Shown in pieces: positions 52,761 to 62,584 of a stretch of DNA of 64,000 nucleotides. Position 1 is the stretch's first letter; every line of letters begins with the position of its first letter. A program made the translations under genes and the position numbers. The notes beneath the pieces were generated by a model that worked only from the letters and a program-made list of their open reading frames with translations, was not told where the DNA came from and did not search any database. Source of the DNA: Crenobacter caeni (GTDB taxonomy: Bacteria > Pseudomonadota > Gammaproteobacteria > Burkholderiales > Chromobacteriaceae); the NCBI RefSeq assembly GCF_010435965.1, contig NZ_JAAGAA010000003.1, forward strand, positions 1-64,000, given 5' to 3'.

Positions 52761-52892
52761 GTGTCTACCCTGCGCCGCGTGCTGTCGATTACGGCAGCCG
52801 CACTGGTTCTCACCGCGCTGGTCGGGTGTTCAACCTCCGGCCAAAGTCACAAATCGGGCTCTTACCTGCAACAGCAGTACAGTGGGGATTAG
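52761..52892 (+). CDS. Tiny lipoprotein (43 residues)
   Basis: A short ORF starts at GTG with AAGGAG five bases upstream. It encodes a basic N-terminus MSTLRRVL, a hydrophobic stretch and a lipobox LVGC at about residue 23, then a polar tail ending in LQQQYSGD. The mature peptide would be about 21 residues, lipid-anchored. A TATATT -10-like box is at 52712-52717 and a terminator follows at 52938, so it is a complete small transcription unit. It resembles entericidin-size lipoproteins but I cannot assign a family. Confidence 0.72.
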   Translation: MSTLRRVLSITAAALVLTALVGCSTSGQSHKSGSYLQQQYSGD

Positions 52893-52937
52893 GGCTCCAA
52901 GCCCGGCCAAGCACCGGTCTTTGGCGCTTCAGCAAAC

Positions 52938-52961
52938 CGCCCGGCTCAGCCGGGCGTTCTG
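52938..52961 (+). terminator. Terminator after the tiny lipoprotein gene
   Basis: CGCCCGGC (52938-52945) and GCCGGGCG (52949-52956) form an 8-bp stem with a 3-nt loop, followed by TTCTGTTT. Confidence 0.75.
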
Positions 52962-53063
52962 TTTGGCGGCTCAGTCGCTGCGGGGCTTGCCGGCAGTGGC
53001 AGGTGCCGCTGCGGAGATTCGCGCGGCTGAGGCTCTGCTCGCTTAATGCCAATGAGCGCAGCG

Positions 53064-54272
53064 TCAGATCTTCTGCTGCTCGGTCAGTTTGCCCTGCATG
53101 CTCGCGAACGCGTCGTCGACCGTCTCTCGGCTGAAGCCCATTTGTGCCGAAATGCGCAGTTTGCCGTTTTCGCTCATGTTCGTCTCGAAACTGGCGATAC
53201 CCAGCGTGCGGTTGAGGACGGTGGCGCGCTGGGTGGTCTTGAGGTGGGTGACCGTGATGTCGCGCAGGCCGTTTTCCTGAGCCACCAGCAGCGGGCCATC
53301 CGCCGTATTCATCCACTGGATGCGCCAGAAATAATGGGTCTGGTTGGGGCGGCCATTTTGATCGAACAGCGAATCGAAACTCGCCATATTCCTGCACTGG
53401 TTGACATACTTGATTTTGCTGGGCGTACAGCCGCTGTAGAAATGGGCGTTCTTGTCCTCGATCGATACATTGATCGGCAGCGTCGTGTTGTTCCGCGTAT
53501 TGAGCAGCAGGTAGTCTTCTTTTTTGGTAACGCCCAACAGGCTGCCCAGCGACTTGACCGTGCCGATCAGGCTGTCGATATCCTGATCGCCGGTGATGCG
53601 CTGGTCATCCTGGCGCCGCTCCAGCAGCAGGTAGCCGGTCGACGCCATGTCGCCATTCTGGAAGCGGGCAAAATCAAAGCCGTCCGGCGCGGCGATGCTT
53701 CTGAGCCCTTCGCCAAACAGGTAGCTGAAGCCGGTACTTTCCCGTCCCAGCATGAAGCCGCGCGACAGGGGAATGATTTTGTCGCCGGCCAGTGTTTTGC
53801 CGGAGACCGTCTTGAATTTCCAGATGTCGCCGCTGAGTACGCCGGAGGCCAGCGAAACCGGTTCGCCCCCGGCGCGCATCACCTTGATCAGTGCGCTATC
53901 GTCTCCGTTTTTAACGACGTAACCCACGTCGCCGGTAACCGAATCAAACTGGTAGGCGACTATCTGGCCGTCGGGGTCGATATGCCGGGTGCCATTGAAC
54001 GCGAAGCCGTCCCGGTAGCGTTTGAAGAACATCACCGACTGGCTTTTGGGCCATGAGGCGTACAGTTTAGCCTGCTGCTGCTCCGACATCGGCGGCAGTT
54101 CGACCGAGGCCGGGCTCGCAGGGATGGCGGCTGGCGCAATTTGTTGCTGCTTGCTAAGGGCCTGCAGCAGTTGCAGCAACTGCACTTGTTCTGCGTTTGG
54201 ATCAGCCAAGGCGGGGCTGGCGGCGAGGGTGAGGGCAAGCAGGGGAATGAGCGGTTTGACTTTAAGGTTCAT
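53064..54272 (-). CDS. Exported protein of unknown function (402 residues)
   Basis: I do not recognise this protein. It has a signal peptide (about residues 1-23, PLIPLLALTLAASPALA) and a glutamine-rich segment (QLLQLLQALSKQQQ). A long, beta-rich, aromatic, serine/asparagine-rich body follows. Two cysteines in SGCTPSKIKYVNQCRNM could form a disulfide. Base composition is visibly lower in GC than the neighbours and the following gap is AT-rich, suggesting a different history. The ATG at 54272 has GGAG upstream. It is flanked by its own gap and stands alone. Confidence 0.65.
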   Translation of the reverse strand: MNLKVKPLIPLLALTLAASPALADPNAEQVQLLQLLQALSKQQQIAPAAIPASPASVELPPMSEQQQAKLYASWPKSQSVMFFKRYRDGFAFNGTRHIDPDGQIVAYQFDSVTGDVGYVVKNGDDSALIKVMRAGGEPVSLASGVLSGDIWKFKTVSGKTLAGDKIIPLSRGFMLGRESTGFSYLFGEGLRSIAAPDGFDFARFQNGDMASTGYLLLERRQDDQRITGDQDIDSLIGTVKSLGSLLGVTKKEDYLLLNTRNNTTLPINVSIEDKNAHFYSGCTPSKIKYVNQCRNMASFDSLFDQNGRPNQTHYFWRIQWMNTADGPLLVAQENGLRDITVTHLKTTQRATVLNRTLGIASFETNMSENGKLRISAQMGFSRETVDDAFASMQGKLTEQQKI

Positions 54273-54537
54273 GGAGGCTCCTGACTGTTGGTCCACGGAT
54301 GCCTGCGCCGGTCACGATGGACTGGCTGGGCAGCGGGCGGTTTGATGGTTTTTGTAGTACTAAAAAATCGTTTGGCATAACGATAGAGTGGATATTTGCA
54401 GGAGCGAAGTCTTTTTATTTTCTTGTGTAAAACAGGCAACAGGGTCAAGCACCCACATGGATGCTGTGCCGGCTGATCGATTTTCTGTGCGTCTGTTTAC
54501 GCTCAGGCGGGGACCTCAGGTAATTGCTGAAAAAATA
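54273..54537. other. AT-rich gap upstream of the exported-protein gene
   Basis: About 265 bases with no gene. The stretch 54345-54430 is markedly AT-rich for this genome and contains an ATCGTT/AACGAT hairpin (54367-54384) and GTAGTACTA, and probably the leftward promoter of the gene at 54272. No clear -35/-10 pair stands out. Confidence 0.5.
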
Positions 54538-54560
54538 AAGCCCCGTTGAACGGGGCTTTG
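54538..54560. terminator. Bidirectional terminator after yicC
   Basis: AAAGCCCCGTT and AACGGGGCTTT are exact inverse complements around one base, with A and T runs at the ends; it lies just after the yicC stop on the minus strand. Confidence 0.85.
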
Positions 54561-54582
54561 CAGATCGTGGCAACTGGGGTGT

Positions 54583-55449
54583 TTACTCGATGTTCTGGAT
54601 CTGCTCGCGCATCTGTTCGATCAGCACCTTCAGCTCGACCGACGCCTGCGTGGTTTCGGTGGAGACCGACTTGGAACCCAGCGTGTTGGCTTCGCGGTTG
54701 AGTTCCTGCATCAGGAAGTCCAGCCGCTTGCCGGTCTGGCCGCCGGCCTTGAGAATGCGGCGCACCTCGGCGATATGGGTGGTGAGGCGGGTCAGCTCCT
54801 CGTCGACGTCGATCTTCTGCGCGAACAGGGCGAACTCCTGCTTGATGCGGTCGTCGTCGACGCTGCCCAGCGCGTCCGCGAGGCGCGCGGAGAGGCGGGC
54901 GAGGTAGCCGTCGAGGATCAGCGGCAGGCGCGGCTTGATCTCGCGTACGATCTTTTCCATCGCGTCCAGCCGTTCGGTCAGGATCTGCGCGAGCTTGGCG
55001 CCTTCGCGCTGGCGGCTCGCGTTGAAGTCGGCGAGCACGCTGTCCAGGCATTCGCTGCACAGCTGCTGCAGCACGGCCGGCGGCAGCTCGTTGCTCTTGA
55101 GCACGCCCGGCCAGCGCATCAGCTCGCCCAGGCTCAGGTCCTTGGCGTTGGGCGCCAGCGTGCGCGCCTCGGCGCTGAGCGCGAGCAGGCCCTGCAGGAG
55201 TTCGCGGTTGAGCTCGAGGGTCGGCGCCTGGTCGGCGGCCTGGTTGAGGCTGACCCGGCATTCGAGCTTGCCGCGCGAAGCGCGCGCGGCGATCTTTTCG
55301 CGCAGTTGCGGCTCGATCACGCGCAGCTCTTCCGGCAGGCGCATCTGTACGTCGAGGTAACGGTGGTTGACGGCGCGGATTTCCATCGCCAGCATACCTC
55401 CGGTGAATTCACGGGTGGCGGACGCAAATCCGGTCATGCTGAGAATCAT
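54583..55449 (-). CDS. yicC: YicC-family endoribonuclease-like protein
   Basis: The 288-residue protein matches the usual YicC length (287) and has the family N-terminus MILSMTGFASATRE, VNHRYLDVQMRLPEELR, and the C-terminal KRLDFLMQELNREANTLGSK with STETTQASVELKVLIEQMRE. E. coli YicC has been reported to have endoribonuclease activity. It is divergent from the kinase gene across an 87-bp gap. Confidence 0.93.
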   Translation of the reverse strand: MILSMTGFASATREFTGGMLAMEIRAVNHRYLDVQMRLPEELRVIEPQLREKIAARASRGKLECRVSLNQAADQAPTLELNRELLQGLLALSAEARTLAPNAKDLSLGELMRWPGVLKSNELPPAVLQQLCSECLDSVLADFNASRQREGAKLAQILTERLDAMEKIVREIKPRLPLILDGYLARLSARLADALGSVDDDRIKQEFALFAQKIDVDEELTRLTTHIAEVRRILKAGGQTGKRLDFLMQELNREANTLGSKSVSTETTQASVELKVLIEQMREQIQNIE

Positions 55450-55536
55450 GGGGGAGCTCCCGGTTAGGGTGACAAAGAGGAACCGGGTCCGGAGGGCTTG
55501 GGCTGCCTCCGGGCCCAACACACTATAACAACAGCG

Positions 55537-56490
55537 ATGACGCAAACCAAGCAAACGACAGGACTGCCGGCCGGACACCGGCTGGATGCGTACACCATTG
55601 TCCGCGAGCTGAGCCAGGGGGGATTCAGTCGCGTCTACCTCGCACTGGACGACGCCGACCGCAAGCTGGCGATCAAGGAATACCTGCCCGGCTCGATGGC
55701 CCGCCACAACGCCGACCTGCAGGTCGAGGTCATCAGCGAGCTCGACGCAGAGCCCTTCCGGGTCGGCAAGAAGTGCTTCTTCGAGGAGGCGAGGGTGCTC
55801 GCCGACATCCAGCACCCCAATGTGGTGCGCGTGCGCAACTTTTTCGCCGCGAACCAGACCGTGTACATGGTGATGGACTACACGGAAGGGCGGCCGCTCT
55901 CCCGCGAGATCGAACTTGCCGGCGGCGCGCTCGAAGAGGCCCGCCTGCGCCGCCTGTTCGTCGAGCTGGTCGGCGGCCTGCGCGAGGTGCATAGCCGCCG
56001 CCTGCTGCACCTGGACCTCAAGCCCGCCAATATCTACCTGCGCAGGAACGGCTCGCCGGTATTGCTCGACTTCGGCGCGGCGCGGCAGAACGCACAGCGC
56101 CAGCAAGGCCAGGCAGTGTCGATGTACACGCCGGCGTTTGCGCCGCCCGAGCAGACGCGAGCGGACGCGCGGCTCGGCCCGTGGACCGACATCTACAGCC
56201 TCGGCGCCTGCCTGTACGCGTGCCTGGGCATCGGTGCGCCGCCGCCCGCGAAGCAGCGCGAGCCGGGCGCGGCGCCGCCCGCACTGGCGGAGGCGGCGGC
56301 CCGCTACTCCTTAGAGTTGCTCGCGCTGGTCAGCCGCAGCATGGCGCTGGACCCGGAGCAGCGTCCCGGTTCCTTGCTCGAGGTGCAAAAGGCGCTGCAG
56401 GCGCCGTTCTCCCCGCCGGCCAAACCCGACGGACTGTTGCAGAAACTGGGCGGCTGGCTGCGCCCCGAACGCGTCAAGGAGCGTGGATGA
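55537..56490 (+). CDS. Hanks-type serine/threonine protein kinase
   Basis: The 317-residue soluble kinase has the glycine loop [12 protein letters not shown], the ATP lysine at residue 47 (AIKEY), the catalytic loop [11 protein letters not shown] (aspartate 160, asparagine 165), DFG at 178-180 and APPEQ in the activation segment. The usual HRD arginine is leucine (HLD), so it is a non-RD kinase. There is no transmembrane segment or sensor domain. The phosphatase gene overlaps its stop by 4 bases, so kinase and phosphatase form an opposing pair. Targets unknown. Confidence 0.9.
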   Translation: MTQTKQTTGLPAGHRLDAYTIVRELSQGGFSRVYLALDDADRKLAIKEYLPGSMARHNADLQVEVISELDAEPFRVGKKCFFEEARVLADIQHPNVVRVRNFFAANQTVYMVMDYTEGRPLSREIELAGGALEEARLRRLFVELVGGLREVHSRRLLHLDLKPANIYLRRNGSPVLLDFGAARQNAQRQQGQAVSMYTPAFAPPEQTRADARLGPWTDIYSLGACLYACLGIGAPPPAKQREPGAAPPALAEAAARYSLELLALVSRSMALDPEQRPGSLLEVQKALQAPFSPPAKPDGLLQKLGGWLRPERVKERG

Positions 56491-57332
56491 AATTTGCGTG
56501 GATGGCCGGCAGCCGGATCGGATCCCGCAGCTACAACGAAGACCGCGTGCTGACGCTGCACTCGCGCGAGGCATGGCTGCTGGTCGTCGCCGACGGCATG
56601 GGCGGCCACCTGAACGGCGAACTGGCCGCGCAGATGGTGATCGACACCCTGTCGCACCGCTTCGAGATGGGCGCGCGGCCGGTGCTGGCCGATCCGCAGG
56701 CCTTCCTGCGCGAGGGGCTTGCCGAGATCCAGGCCGCGCTCGAACGCATGGCCTTGCTGCGGCGCTTTCCCGAGGTGCCCAGCGCGACGGTGGCGATCGC
56801 GCTGGTCCAGCGCGGGCAGTTGTACGCCGTGTGGGCGGGCGACGCGCGCGCCTACCTGCTGCGGGACGGGGCGGTTCTCTGGCGCAGCCGAGACCATTCG
56901 ACGGTGCAGCGGCTGATCGATTGCGGCCAGCTCACCCCGGAGGCGGCGCTCGCGCACCCCGAGCGCAACCGGGTGACCAGCTGCCTGGGCGGCATCGACC
57001 AGCCGGAAGTCGGCGAGGCGGGGCCGCTCCCGCTAGGGCGCGGCGACGCGGTGCTGGTCTGCTCGGACGGCGTCTGGTCGCAGTTCGGCGACGAGGAGCT
57101 GGCGCGCGCGCTGACGGCCCGGGCGCCGCAGCGGGTGGTGCCCGCGCTGTTGCAGGTGGCCGAGCGCCGGGCCGGCGAGCGCAGCGACAACCTGAGCGCC
57201 GCCGCGCTGATGCCGCTCGCCGACGACGCGGCCGGCGCCGAGGTGCTCGACAGCGCGCAGGCGCCCGAAGTGCCCGACGCGCTGGGCGCGACGCTGGAGA
57301 GCGAGATGCTCGCCGCAGGCGGCGGGCTGTAG
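56487..57332 (+). CDS. PP2C-type serine/threonine phosphatase
   Basis: The 281-residue PPM/PP2C phosphatase has the metal-binding motifs YNEDRVL (aspartate 19), [16 protein letters not shown] (aspartate 36), [14 protein letters not shown] and [12 protein letters not shown], and a terminal [11 protein letters not shown]. It should dephosphorylate substrates of the kinase encoded immediately upstream, with which it is translationally coupled (ATGA). The C-terminal extension (about 245-281) is acidic and alanine-rich. Confidence 0.9.
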   Translation: MKFAWMAGSRIGSRSYNEDRVLTLHSREAWLLVVADGMGGHLNGELAAQMVIDTLSHRFEMGARPVLADPQAFLREGLAEIQAALERMALLRRFPEVPSATVAIALVQRGQLYAVWAGDARAYLLRDGAVLWRSRDHSTVQRLIDCGQLTPEAALAHPERNRVTSCLGGIDQPEVGEAGPLPLGRGDAVLVCSDGVWSQFGDEELARALTARAPQRVVPALLQVAERRAGERSDNLSAAALMPLADDAAGAEVLDSAQAPEVPDALGATLESEMLAAGGGL

Positions 57333-57367
57333 GCCGGCCCGGCCTTGGGGGTCGCACGCAAGTTGCT

Positions 57368-57373
57368 GTACAA
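57368..57373 (+). promoter_or_regulatory. Putative -10 element for rph
   Basis: TACAAT lies about 31 bases upstream of the rph ATG, in the gap after the phosphatase gene. No clear -35 is seen. Weak evidence. Confidence 0.35.
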
Positions 57374-57403
57374 TCGGGCGTTTTTTGCGGATCGATGTTT
57401 GCC

Positions 57404-58116
57404 ATGCGCCCCTCCGAGCGAAGCTGTGACGCCCTGCGCCGCGTCAGCCTGACCCGTCACTACACCCGCCACGCCGAAGGTTCGGTCCTCGTCGAATTCG
57501 GCGACACCAAGGTGATCTGTACCGCCAGCGTCGAAGAGAACGTGCCGCCCTTCCTCAAGGGCAAGGGGCAGGGCTGGGTGACCGCCGAGTACGGCATGCT
57601 GCCGCGCTCGACCGGCAGCCGCATGCGCCGCGAGGCCGCCAGCGGCAAGCAGTCCGGCCGCACCCAGGAAATCCAGCGCCTGATCGGGCGCAGCCTGCGC
57701 GCGGTGGTCGACCTGCAGAAGCTGGGCGAGCGGCAGATCGTGGTCGACTGCGACGTGATCCAGGCCGACGGCGGCACCCGCACCGCCAGCATCACCGGCG
57801 CCTTCGTCGCGCTGAGCGACGCCATCGCCGGCCTGATCGCCGCCGGCAAGCTCGCCGAGAGCCCGATCCGCGAGGCGGTGGCGGCGGTGTCGGTCGGCAT
57901 CTACGAAGGCCAGCCGGTGCTGGACCTCGACTACCCGGAAGACTCGGCGTGCGAGACCGACATGAACGTGGTGATGACCGCGTCCGGCCGCTTCGTCGAG
58001 GTGCAGGGCACCGCCGAGGGCGTGCCGTTCAGCCGCGAAGAGCTGAACGCGCTGCTTGAGCTCGCCGAGAAGGGCGTGCGCGAGCTGATCGGCCTGCAGT
58101 CGGAGGCGCTGTCCAA

Positions 58117-58120
<4 letters not shown>
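57404..58120 (+). CDS. rph: Ribonuclease PH
   Basis: The 238-residue phosphorolytic 3'-5' exoribonuclease trims tRNA 3' ends. Its length matches E. coli RNase PH. Family segments are [20 protein letters not shown], the RNase-PH core [35 protein letters not shown] and the C-terminal [20 protein letters not shown]. The ATG at 57404 fits the family N-terminus; an ATG nine bases upstream is an alternative. It is conserved next to the kinase/phosphatase genes in related genomes, and dusA overlaps its stop. Confidence 0.93.
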
Positions 58121-59121
<1,001 letters not shown>

Positions 59122-59188
59122 ACTGCCCGTTTTTTTAGCGGCGGCCCGAGCGGGCCGTCGCCCTGATCTGTCTGGAGGTGAACCTGAA

Positions 59189-60259
59189 TTGAACAAGCTG
59201 ACTGTTACATTGTTGTCCGCGCTGGCGTCGACCAGCGTGCTGGCCGGTCCGAACGACGTGCTCCACCTGTATAACTGGAGCGGTTCGCTGTCGGACGCCA
59301 CCATCAAGCGCTTCGAGAAGAGCTGCGATTGCCGCGTGGTGCAGGACTTCTACGGTGACAACGAGGAAATGCTGGCCAAGCTCTCCGCGGGCGCCAAGGG
59401 TTACGACGTGGTGTTCCCGTCGTCCTTCGTGATCCAGCCGATGGTCAAGCAGAAGTTGTTGCAGCCGTTGAACAAGCAGCTGATCCCCAATCTCAGGAAC
59501 GTCGACCCGGCCTACCTCAACCAGAGCTACGACCCGGGCAACCGCTACGAAGTGCCGACCGTGCTCAGCCTGACCAGCGTCGGCTACAACGACGTGCGGC
59601 TGAAGAAGCTCGGCGTCGACCCGACGAGCTGGTCGGTGATCTTCGACCCCAAGGTGCTGGCCAGGATCAAGGGCAAGGTCACCGTGCTGGACAGCCCGCG
59701 CGAGGTGTTCTCGGCGGCGATGTTCTACCTGGGCAAGGACCCGAACAAGGCGACCGAGGCCGACTACCGCGCAGCCAAGGACGTGATCGCGCGCGCCAAG
59801 CCCTACTGGGCGGCGTTCTCCAACGCGAGCTACCTCAAAGAGCTGGCGGTCGGCAATATCTGGGTCGCGCTGGGTTACTCGACCGAGTTCCACCAGGCCG
59901 CCGAGGACGCCAAGGCGGCCCGCCGTCCGTTCAAGGTCGCGATGAGCGCGCAGCGCGAGGGCAACGAGCTGGGGGTGGACACCATGGCCATCCTCGCCAG
60001 CGCCAAGCGCCCGGACCTTGCGCACAAGTTCATCAACTTCATGCTCGACGGCAAGAACGCGGCCGAGCTGACCAACCTGAACGGCGCGACCAACCCGGTG
60101 AAGACCGCCGAGCCCTTCTTCCGTGCCGACCTCAAGGCCAACCCGGTAGTCAACCCGACGCCGCAGACGGTCGCCAAGTGGACGGTGCTGCGCGAGCAGA
60201 CGCCGAAGGAGCGCCGGCTGATGAACCGCCTGTGGACCCAGGTGAAGGCCGGCCACTAA
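59189..60259 (+). CDS. Orphan polyamine-type periplasmic binding protein (PotD/PotF-like)
   Basis: This 356-residue exported binding protein has a signal peptide (about residues 1-19, TLLSALASTSVLA). LHLYNWSGSLSDATIKRFEK is the characteristic polyamine-binding-protein start, followed by YDVVFPSSFVIQPMVKQ and YEVPTVLSLTSVGYND. The start is a TTG with GGAGG about 11 bases upstream, unusual but the only good option. No permease or ATPase genes are adjacent, so its transporter must lie elsewhere or it may serve as a sensor. A strong terminator follows. Confidence 0.85.
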   Translation: MNKLTVTLLSALASTSVLAGPNDVLHLYNWSGSLSDATIKRFEKSCDCRVVQDFYGDNEEMLAKLSAGAKGYDVVFPSSFVIQPMVKQKLLQPLNKQLIPNLRNVDPAYLNQSYDPGNRYEVPTVLSLTSVGYNDVRLKKLGVDPTSWSVIFDPKVLARIKGKVTVLDSPREVFSAAMFYLGKDPNKATEADYRAAKDVIARAKPYWAAFSNASYLKELAVGNIWVALGYSTEFHQAAEDAKAARRPFKVAMSAQREGNELGVDTMAILASAKRPDLAHKFINFMLDGKNAAELTNLNGATNPVKTAEPFFRADLKANPVVNPTPQTVAKWTVLREQTPKERRLMNRLWTQVKAGH

Positions 60260-60269
60260 GGCCGGATGC

Positions 60270-60294
60270 GGGGCGCCGGTGGCGCCCCGTTTTT
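60270..60294 (+). terminator. Rho-independent terminator after the polyamine-binding-type gene
   Basis: GGGGCGCC and GGCGCCCC form an 8-bp stem with a 3-nt loop followed by GTTTTT. rdgB starts 22 bases later. Confidence 0.9.
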
Positions 60295-60315
60295 GCAGAA
60301 AGACAAGGAAAGACC

Positions 60316-60909
60316 ATGTTCGACCAACTGGTGCTCGCCAGCGGCAACGCCGGCAAGCTGCGCGAATTCTCGGCGCTCCTCGCGCCGCTCGGGGTGAAGG
60401 TGGTGCCGCAGCAGGCGCTCGGCGTCTCCGAGTGTGCCGAGCCTTACCACACCTTCGTCGAGAACGCATTGGAGAAGGCGCGCCACGCCAGCCGCGAGAC
60501 CGGCCTGCCGGCGCTGGCCGACGACTCCGGCCTGTGCGTCGAGGCGCTGGGCGGCGCGCCCGGCGTGCTCTCCGCGCGCTTTGCCGGCGAGCCGAAGAGC
60601 GACGCGCGCAACAACGCGCTGCTGCTTGAGAAGATGCAGGGCGAGCACAACCGCCGCTGCTGGTACACCTGCGTGCTGGTGCTGGTGCGCCACGCCGACG
60701 ACCCGCATCCGCTGATCGTCGACGCGGTGTGGCTGGGCGAAGTTGCAGACGCGGCCTCGGGCGACGGCGGTTTCGGCTACGACCCGCTGGTGCGGATCCC
60801 CGCGTACGGCTGCTCGGTGGCCGAGCTGCCGGCTGAAGAGAAGAACCGGGTCAGCCACCGCGGCCAGGCGATGCAGGCCTTGCTCTCTCGCCTGACGGCG
60901 TTCGCATGA
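60316..60909 (+). CDS. rdgB: XTP/dITP diphosphatase (RdgB/HAM1)
   Basis: The 197-residue house-cleaning enzyme hydrolyses non-canonical purine triphosphates. Family features are LVLASGNAGKLREFSALLAP, ADDSGLCVEALGGAPGVLSA with the catalytic aspartates, GDGGFGYDPLVRIPAYG and the C-terminal SHRGQAMQALL. hemW overlaps its stop by 4 bases, a gene pairing common in Proteobacteria. Confidence 0.95.
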   Translation: MFDQLVLASGNAGKLREFSALLAPLGVKVVPQQALGVSECAEPYHTFVENALEKARHASRETGLPALADDSGLCVEALGGAPGVLSARFAGEPKSDARNNALLLEKMQGEHNRRCWYTCVLVLVRHADDPHPLIVDAVWLGEVADAASGDGGFGYDPLVRIPAYGCSVAELPAEEKNRVSHRGQAMQALLSRLTAFA

Positions 60910-62093
60910 GCGTGATCGACCTCTCGGCGCTGACGGGTGGCCTCAAGAGCCTGCCGCCCCTGTCGCTCTACATCCACTTCCCGTGGTGCGTGCGCAAGTG
61001 CCCGTACTGCGACTTCAATTCGCACGAGGCGAAAGCGGGTTTTGACGAGGCGGGCTACGTCGACGCCTTGCTCGCCGACCTCGAGCTTGCGCTGCCCGCA
61101 GTATGGGGGCGGCCGGTGACGACCATCTTCATGGGCGGTGGCACGCCCAGCCTGTTCTCGCCGGAGGCGATCGACCACCTGCTCGCCGGCGTGCGCGCGC
61201 GCGTGCGCGTGCACCCGGACGCCGAGATCAGCATGGAGGCCAACCCGGGCACCGTCGAGCATGGCCGTTTCGAGGGCTACCGCGCGGCCGGCGTCAACCG
61301 CCTGTCGCTCGGCATCCAGAGTTTCGACGACGGCTTCCTGCGTACGCTCGGCCGCATCCACGGCGGCGCCGAGGCGCGCGGCGCGCTTGAGGCGGCGCTT
61401 CAGCACTTCGACAACGTCAACGCCGACCTGATGTACGCGTTGCCCGGGCAGACGCTGGATCAAGCGCTCGCCGACGTCGACACGGCGCTCTCCGCCGGCG
61501 TCACCCATTTGTCGGCGTACCATCTGACCATCGAGCCCAACACGCTGTTCGCGCGCTACGAGCCGGAAAACCTGCCCGACGACGAGCGCTCGGCCGACAT
61601 GCAGGAGGCGATCGAGGAAAGGCTGGCGGCGGCCGGTTTCCAGCACTACGAGACCTCTGCGTTCGCGCGCCCCGGCCGGCAGTGCCGGCATAATCTCAAT
61701 TACTGGACCTTTGGCGACTACCTGGGCATCGGCGCCGGCGCGCACGGCAAGGTCAGCGCGCACGACGGCGTACGCCGCCAGATGCGCTACAAGCAGCCGG
61801 CGGCCTACCTGAAGGCGGTCGCCGCGGGCGAGCCGGTGCAGGAGGCGCACAAGGTCGGCCGCCGCGATTTGCCGTTCGAATTCATGATGAACGCGCTGCG
61901 GCTGACCGGCGGCTTCGACGAGTCGCTGTTTGCCGCGCATACCGGCCTGCCGCTGGTGCAGATCGCCCGCGAGCTGGACGAGGCGGTGCGGCGCGGCCTG
62001 ATCGAGCGGCAAGGCGGGCTGATCCGGCCGACACTCGCCGGCCAGCGTTTCCTGAACGACTTGTTAACCCTGTTCCTCAACGACAAAGCGTGA
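60906..62093 (+). CDS. hemW: Radical-SAM heme chaperone HemW
   Basis: The 395-residue protein belongs to the HemN/HemW radical-SAM group. The CxxxCxxC cluster ligands are Cys28, Cys32 and Cys35 in [17 protein letters not shown], followed by [18 protein letters not shown]. The N-terminal extra cysteine typical of true coproporphyrinogen dehydrogenase HemN is absent, supporting the heme chaperone role that delivers heme to respiratory proteins. It is coupled with rdgB upstream and ridA immediately downstream. Confidence 0.93.
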   Translation: MSVIDLSALTGGLKSLPPLSLYIHFPWCVRKCPYCDFNSHEAKAGFDEAGYVDALLADLELALPAVWGRPVTTIFMGGGTPSLFSPEAIDHLLAGVRARVRVHPDAEISMEANPGTVEHGRFEGYRAAGVNRLSLGIQSFDDGFLRTLGRIHGGAEARGALEAALQHFDNVNADLMYALPGQTLDQALADVDTALSAGVTHLSAYHLTIEPNTLFARYEPENLPDDERSADMQEAIEERLAAAGFQHYETSAFARPGRQCRHNLNYWTFGDYLGIGAGAHGKVSAHDGVRRQMRYKQPAAYLKAVAAGEPVQEAHKVGRRDLPFEFMMNALRLTGGFDESLFAAHTGLPLVQIARELDEAVRRGLIERQGGLIRPTLAGQRFLNDLLTLFLNDKA

Positions 62094-62098
62094 ACACC

Positions 62099-62482
62099 AT
62101 GACCAAGAAAATCATCCACACCGACCAGGCCCCGGCAGCGATCGGCGCGTACTCGCAGGCCGTGCAGGCCGGCAACACCGTCTACCTGTCCGGGCAGATC
62201 CCGCTCGACCCGGCGACCATGACCGTGGTCGAGGGCGGCTTCGAGGCGGAAACGCGCCAGGTGTTCGCCAACCTGAAGGCGGTGTGCGAGGCGGCCGGCG
62301 GTTCGCTGAACGACATCGTCAAGCTCAATGCCTACCTGACCGACCTCGCCAACTTCGCGACCTTCAACAAGGTGATGGCTGAATTCATGGCCGAGCCGTT
62401 CCCGGCGCGCGCCGCGGTCGGCGTCGCCAGCCTGCCGCGTGGCGTACAGGTCGAAGCGGAAGCGGTGATGGTGCTGGGCTAA
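62099..62482 (+). CDS. ridA: RidA-family reactive imine deaminase
   Basis: The 127-residue protein hydrolyses reactive enamine/imine intermediates such as 2-aminoacrylate from PLP enzymes. It has [20 protein letters not shown] and [10 protein letters not shown], the C-terminal [19 protein letters not shown], and the conserved arginine in PARAAVGV that anchors the substrate carboxylate. The ATG at 62099 fits the family start; a GTG nine bases upstream overlaps the hemW stop. Confidence 0.92.
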   Translation: MTKKIIHTDQAPAAIGAYSQAVQAGNTVYLSGQIPLDPATMTVVEGGFEAETRQVFANLKAVCEAAGGSLNDIVKLNAYLTDLANFATFNKVMAEFMAEPFPARAAVGVASLPRGVQVEAEAVMVLG

Positions 62483-62508
62483 ACCCGGACTCTGCCGTTT
62501 TTGCCATA

Positions 62509-62537
62509 CGCCGCCGTGCTTTTGCCGGCGGCGTTTT
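62509..62537 (+). terminator. Rho-independent terminator after ridA
   Basis: CGCCGCCG (62509-62516) and CGGCGGCG (62526-62533) form an 8-bp stem with a 9-nt loop followed by TTTT. Confidence 0.85.
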
Positions 62538-62584
62538 GCCGTGTGCCGTCCGTGTGATCCAATAGACAATTTCGGGGGAAAACC

